Shown: positions 61,335 through 64,000 of the stretch, piece by piece
Numbering within the stretch: position 1 is the first letter of the stretch
How the letters are laid out: the number at the start of each line of letters is the position of its first letter
From: Paenibacillus_L residui
GTDB taxonomy: Bacteria; Bacillota; Bacilli; Paenibacillales; NBRC-103111
Assembly (NCBI RefSeq): GCF_042677205.1
Contig: NZ_JBHTIU010000008.1
Coordinates: forward strand, 1 to 64,000
Direction: 5' to 3'
Length of the DNA: 64,000 nucleotides
Translations under genes and position numbers: made by a program
The notes under the pieces: model-generated
Seen by the model: the letters and a program-made list of their open reading frames with translations, nothing else
Databases searched by the model: none
What the model was told of the DNA's origin: nothing

Positions 61335-61427
61335 TATAATCAGGTCATGGACTTGAATAGCGGTGGATCGTGACCACGGCGCAGCTTCCCGTTAGATAGG
61401 GGGTGAGCCTTAAGGCCCCCTTTCTTT
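61335..61427 (+). ncRNA. Candidate small RNA of about 80 nt
   Basis: A consensus TATAAT (61335-61340) lacks a clear -35 box. About 60 bases on, GGGGG-TGA-GCC-TTAA-GGC-CCCC is followed by TTTCTTT (61399-61427). Between them GCGGTGG pairs with CCACGGC. The only frame is an 8-codon ORF. The shape recalls type I toxin/antitoxin RNAs of Bacillales, but no hydrophobic toxin ORF was found. The rest of 60897-61480 shows nothing convincing. Confidence 0.4.
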
Positions 61428-61480
61428 ATGGTGCAACTATTTGATGGAAAACATCGTTTTGAAGGTAGGGGGTGGCGGGT

Positions 61481-61930
61481 TTGCTTAAAGCAAGGATTCC
61501 TATATATATGAGTATGTTGCTTGTACTGATCGCATTGTTCGTTGTTGGGTGCGACGGCCCAAACAACGATGACACGAAGGGGAAGGTTATGAGTTTAACC
61601 GGCGTGTTAAAAAGTGATTTTTCAAATGTAAATGAAATCGATGTACAATTCAGTGATGGAAACAAGTTTTCAGTTACTGATTCGAAAACAATCCAAGATA
61701 TTGTTTCCCGGATCAAGAGCATTGAGGTTCGAGAAACAGATAGTAAAGGCGTCGGGTATTTGTATTTTTTTGATTTGAAAGACGGAAATCAAACGTATCG
61801 TTTGGATAGTAATTTGACATTTGGCGGAAAGAATTACGAATCCACTAACGATAATTCAAAAAAACTAAATGATTTTATTCTAAAATTAGGTAGAGACAGA
61901 ATTCCTGGGTTGCTTCCAGGTGTGCAGTAA
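61481..61930 (+). CDS. Hypothetical lipoprotein
   Basis: 149 residues. A hydrophobic leader ends in lipobox FVVGC (Cys about 24), then a small mixed alpha/beta domain with repeated short strands. TTG 61481 follows GGGGGTGG; GTG three codons earlier is possible. No family recognised. The 3' end overlaps the next frame by 11 bases. Confidence 0.7.
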   Translation: MLKARIPIYMSMLLVLIALFVVGCDGPNNDDTKGKVMSLTGVLKSDFSNVNEIDVQFSDGNKFSVTDSKTIQDIVSRIKSIEVRETDSKGVGYLYFFDLKDGNQTYRLDSNLTFGGKNYESTNDNSKKLNDFILKLGRDRIPGLLPGVQ

Positions 61931-62516
61931 GGGCGGGGATGGCACCATACCCTACGTACGCACTACCGCCACCACTGTCCTCGGAGATGATGTCTATGTT
62001 CTGTGCTCAGAACTCCAATACGACCAGAATTTCATTTACAGAATAAACCTGAAAACGAATAAGGCCGAGAGGATCGTGAGCTCGGGAGTCAGATGGTTCA
62101 AGATTAGCGATAACAAATTGTACTATGTAAAAGACGAGGATAACATGTTATATTCTTCTGCACTAGACGGGACGGGTGAAATGAAACTGTCCGACCATGC
62201 CGTGTCATGGTTTGACAGCATCGCCGGCAAAGTATTTTATACAACCGAGAAGGATACGAACCGATTCGAGCTGTACCAGGCCGATCCGAACGGGAAAGAT
62301 CCGCTTGTATGGAAAACGCCAATAGCCGGCGTGCAAGTGTTGAACGACCGGCTCATCTGCCATGTTGGCGAAAATGATGATTACGGCGTCGTACTGCTGG
62401 ATGGTTCAGGTCAACTGGTGCTGAAAGTGGCGGATCCGATCTCTCGTGTGCTTACTTCGGATGAAGGGGTTTTACTTAAATCTGCTCGAGATTCCTCGGT
62501 CAAATTCATTCGTTGA
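61920..62516 (+). CDS. DUF5050-like beta-propeller fragment
   Basis: 198 residues. YRINLKTNKAERIVSSGV, FKISDNKLYYVKDED and QADPNGKDPLVWKTP show the repeated strands of DUF5050 propellers. No signal peptide and only a GTG start inside the previous gene, so the N-terminal part has probably been lost, or the pair is one frameshifted gene. Confidence 0.6.
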   Translation: MCSKGGDGTIPYVRTTATTVLGDDVYVLCSELQYDQNFIYRINLKTNKAERIVSSGVRWFKISDNKLYYVKDEDNMLYSSALDGTGEMKLSDHAVSWFDSIAGKVFYTTEKDTNRFELYQADPNGKDPLVWKTPIAGVQVLNDRLICHVGENDDYGVVLLDGSGQLVLKVADPISRVLTSDEGVLLKSARDSSVKFIR

Positions 62517-62522
62517 ACGAAA

Positions 62523-62571
62523 AAACCGGACGAAAAGGCGCTCCTGCCTTTCCCGTCCGGTTTCTTCCATA
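62523..62571 (+). terminator. Terminator
   Basis: AAACCGGACG pairs with CGTCCGGTTT, with an inner AAAGGC/GCCTTT arm and a following TTCTTCC. Confidence 0.82.
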
Positions 62572-62754
62572 TATGCTCTTCCCCGTATCCACTAGAAAAA
62601 CGATTCGCGATTCCGAATCCTAAAAATGTACGTCCAAGTTGCGGCTTTCTTACGAATCGTAAAGAATCCCTCGAAAAATCTTTGCTTTCATTGTAACATA
62701 GGCGAGAGGAATAGCCGCAAGGAAAGCCCTACGAAAGGAAAGAGGGGGAGGGGT

Positions 62755-64000
62755 ATGAGTAGAACGAAAATTGCAATATACCTCTTTATATTCGTCTTAA
62801 TTCTAACCGGTATACGACTCGCCTGGTTACAAATACAGGGTTCATCGAGAGCCGTAGCAGTTTCCGGAGGTGTGCTGGATTTAAGCGAGTGGAACAAAGA
62901 GCAAGCTCCGCTATTGCTACTGAACGGAGAATGGGTTTTTTATCCCAACGAACTGATCCATTCCAAAATGGAACCCATAACGGAACAAAAACTCGTACAA
63001 CTGCCGTCAAGCTGGGAAGATGAGCTTCCGGAAGGATTGGGTTATGCGACGTATCGGTTAAGGCTCATGTTAAACCCGGCGTACTCAGGTGCTTACAGCA
63101 TACGCGTCCCTTCCATTCCGTCATCGTCCGCATTGTACGTGAACGGAGAACGGATTGCCGGGTCCGGCAATCCTGCGGCACGAGAGGAAGATTTCATACC
63201 CGGCAACCTTCCGTATATAGGGACGTTTATCCCGGATCAAGGCATTGTCGATATCGTCATTCATGTAGCCAATTACGATAATCACGCTATTAACGGAATT
63301 ATGCAGCCGATCAAGTTTGGGACGGAAGAGGCGATTCGCAAGGCGTATTCGGTATCAGCAGGGCTTCAAGCTGCGATATTTCTGTTTCTGTTCATGCATG
63401 CCGCATATGCTGTCGCCCTATTCGCTATGGGAGCCCGTCATAAAGCGCTGCTTTCTTTCTCTATGCTGATGCTTAGCGCAATGCTGTCTATTATTACGGA
63501 TGATGACCGCATTTTGTTGGACTGGTTTGGAATTGGTTATCTTTGGGGGTGGAAGCTGTACTACCTATCGTTTCTCGGTGTATCTGTTTTCCTGTTGAAG
63601 TTTACCAATGATCTGCTGACATCCTTCGTGCGGCTTGCTCTCTTTACACGCTGGTACGGTATAATTTGTACGATTTATGCAGCTTGCGTCGTGATTTTGC
63701 CTCCCGACATATTGAGCTATACGGACCTGCTTCATACCTTGCTGACTCTGGTGCCTTTTGTCCTGGTGCCGCTATATGTTTATCGTGCAATACGGCAAGG
63801 CTATCAGGATATGATCTATATTTTGTTCGCAATGACGGCTTTCACCGCAAGTACCCTGTGGGGGGTTCTCAAGACAGCCGGTCTGGTCAGCAGCGACTAC
63901 TACCCTTTCGATTTGTTGGCCGGGTTTTCTTGTTTGGCCTTGTTTTGGTTCAAGGATTATTTTCGCCATTCTGAGAAAACGGCTAAGCTTACACGGCAAT
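62755..64000 (+). CDS. 7TM-DISM sensor histidine kinase, N-terminal part
   Basis: The frame is open from ATG 62755 (AGGGGGAGGGG before it) to the window end, 415 codons. One helix (about 6-25), then an extracellular jelly-roll domain (about 40-195, with LNGEWVFYPNEL and LGYATYRLRL), then seven helices from about 205. This layout belongs to Paenibacillus hybrid histidine kinases whose HATPase and receiver domains would lie beyond 64000. Confidence 0.83.
   Translation, partial: MSRTKIAIYLFIFVLILTGIRLAWLQIQGSSRAVAVSGGVLDLSEWNKEQAPLLLLNGEWVFYPNELIHSKMEPITEQKLVQLPSSWEDELPEGLGYATYRLRLMLNPAYSGAYSIRVPSIPSSSALYVNGERIAGSGNPAAREEDFIPGNLPYIGTFIPDQGIVDIVIHVANYDNHAINGIMQPIKFGTEEAIRKAYSVSAGLQAAIFLFLFMHAAYAVALFAMGARHKALLSFSMLMLSAMLSIITDDDRILLDWFGIGYLWGWKLYYLSFLGVSVFLLKFTNDLLTSFVRLALFTRWYGIICTIYAACVVILPPDILSYTDLLHTLLTLVPFVLVPLYVYRAIRQGYQDMIYILFAMTAFTASTLWGVLKTAGLVSSDYYPFDLLAGFSCLALFWFKDYFRHSEKTAKLTRQ

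Noticed and set aside
61060..61356. A 98-codon plus-strand frame with four cysteines
   Set aside because: No ribosome-binding site, no recognised domain, and it runs across the small-RNA promoter.

Overview
The window looks like chromosomal DNA of a Paenibacillus-type member of the Bacillales. The 3' end of 23S rRNA runs into a 17-gene tRNA array, Shine-Dalgarno sequences are strong (AAGGAGG type) with frequent TTG and GTG starts, and many proteins resemble Bacillus/Paenibacillus families (MdxEFG, HxlR, PadR, Zur-regulated L33, GHL10 proteins, 7TM-DISM histidine kinases). One assembly gap of 85 N interrupts positions 15280-15364. Everything here was read by eye; no database search was run.

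Layout. 1-1801: 23S rRNA end and 17 tRNAs. 2.2-7.3 kb: an ArsR-controlled efflux pump, an AraC/short-chain dehydrogenase pair bounded by a direct repeat, and several gene remnants. 7.4-12.9 kb: a DHA2 drug pump with a divergent HxlR regulator, a TetR-DrrAB-type export operon and a GrpB-family gene. 13.1-18.9 kb: a maltodextrin locus, with a neopullulanase-type amylase divergent from mdxEFG. 19.1-20.7 kb: a Cfr-like 23S rRNA methyltransferase behind two tandem attenuators. 20.7-24.3 kb: a decayed zone with repeats, a MITE-like element and fragments of AraC, HxlR and SDR genes. 24.3-32.1 kb: a serine/PLP cluster (serA, broken yggS, benE-like, argD-like, mocR, a glyA remnant, serC). 33.2-40.6 kb: a zinc-starvation locus with four Zur-box-like sites, a zinc-free L33, a FecBCD-type importer with a methyltransferase, a ferredoxin-like protein and two CobW GTPases. 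42.2-46.6 kb: nucleoside salvage (LacI regulator, ribokinase, nucleoside hydrolase, DcuC-family carrier). 46.9-51.1 kb: PadR regulator with a flavin hydroxylase, SRPBCC protein, nucleotidyltransferase and LysE exporter. 51.3-56.7 kb: an HxlR-flanked organosulfur-type operon (amine oxidase, SsuABC-like transporter, acyl-CoA dehydrogenase-like flavoprotein). 56.8-64 kb: secreted GHL10 protein, small membrane protein, SDR genes, lipoproteins and the start of a histidine kinase that runs off the window.

The strongest unusual signal is upstream of the Cfr-like gene. Two copies of a roughly 200-nt leader each carry a three-codon leader ORF (Met-Tyr-Asn-stop) followed by segments that can pair 1:2, 2:3 or 3:4. 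All four segments change together between the copies (TATCC/GGATA versus TGTCC/GGACA). The distal copy ends in an intrinsic terminator; the proximal copy ends in a hairpin that buries the methyltransferase ribosome-binding site. This predicts antibiotic-induced ribosome stalling that controls first transcription and then translation.

Other coherent systems are the Zur regulon around the FecBCD/methyltransferase/CobW genes and a MocR-type regulon in which serA and the mocR-serC region share an operator (TGGAT-N11-ATCCA) at the same distance from a TATACT -10 box. Many remnants (rhodanese, ABC permease, AraC, HxlR, SDR, YggS, SHMT, RidA, DUF2268, a tRNA-Ala) indicate active gene decay, concentrated at 3.9-7.5 kb and 20.7-33.2 kb.
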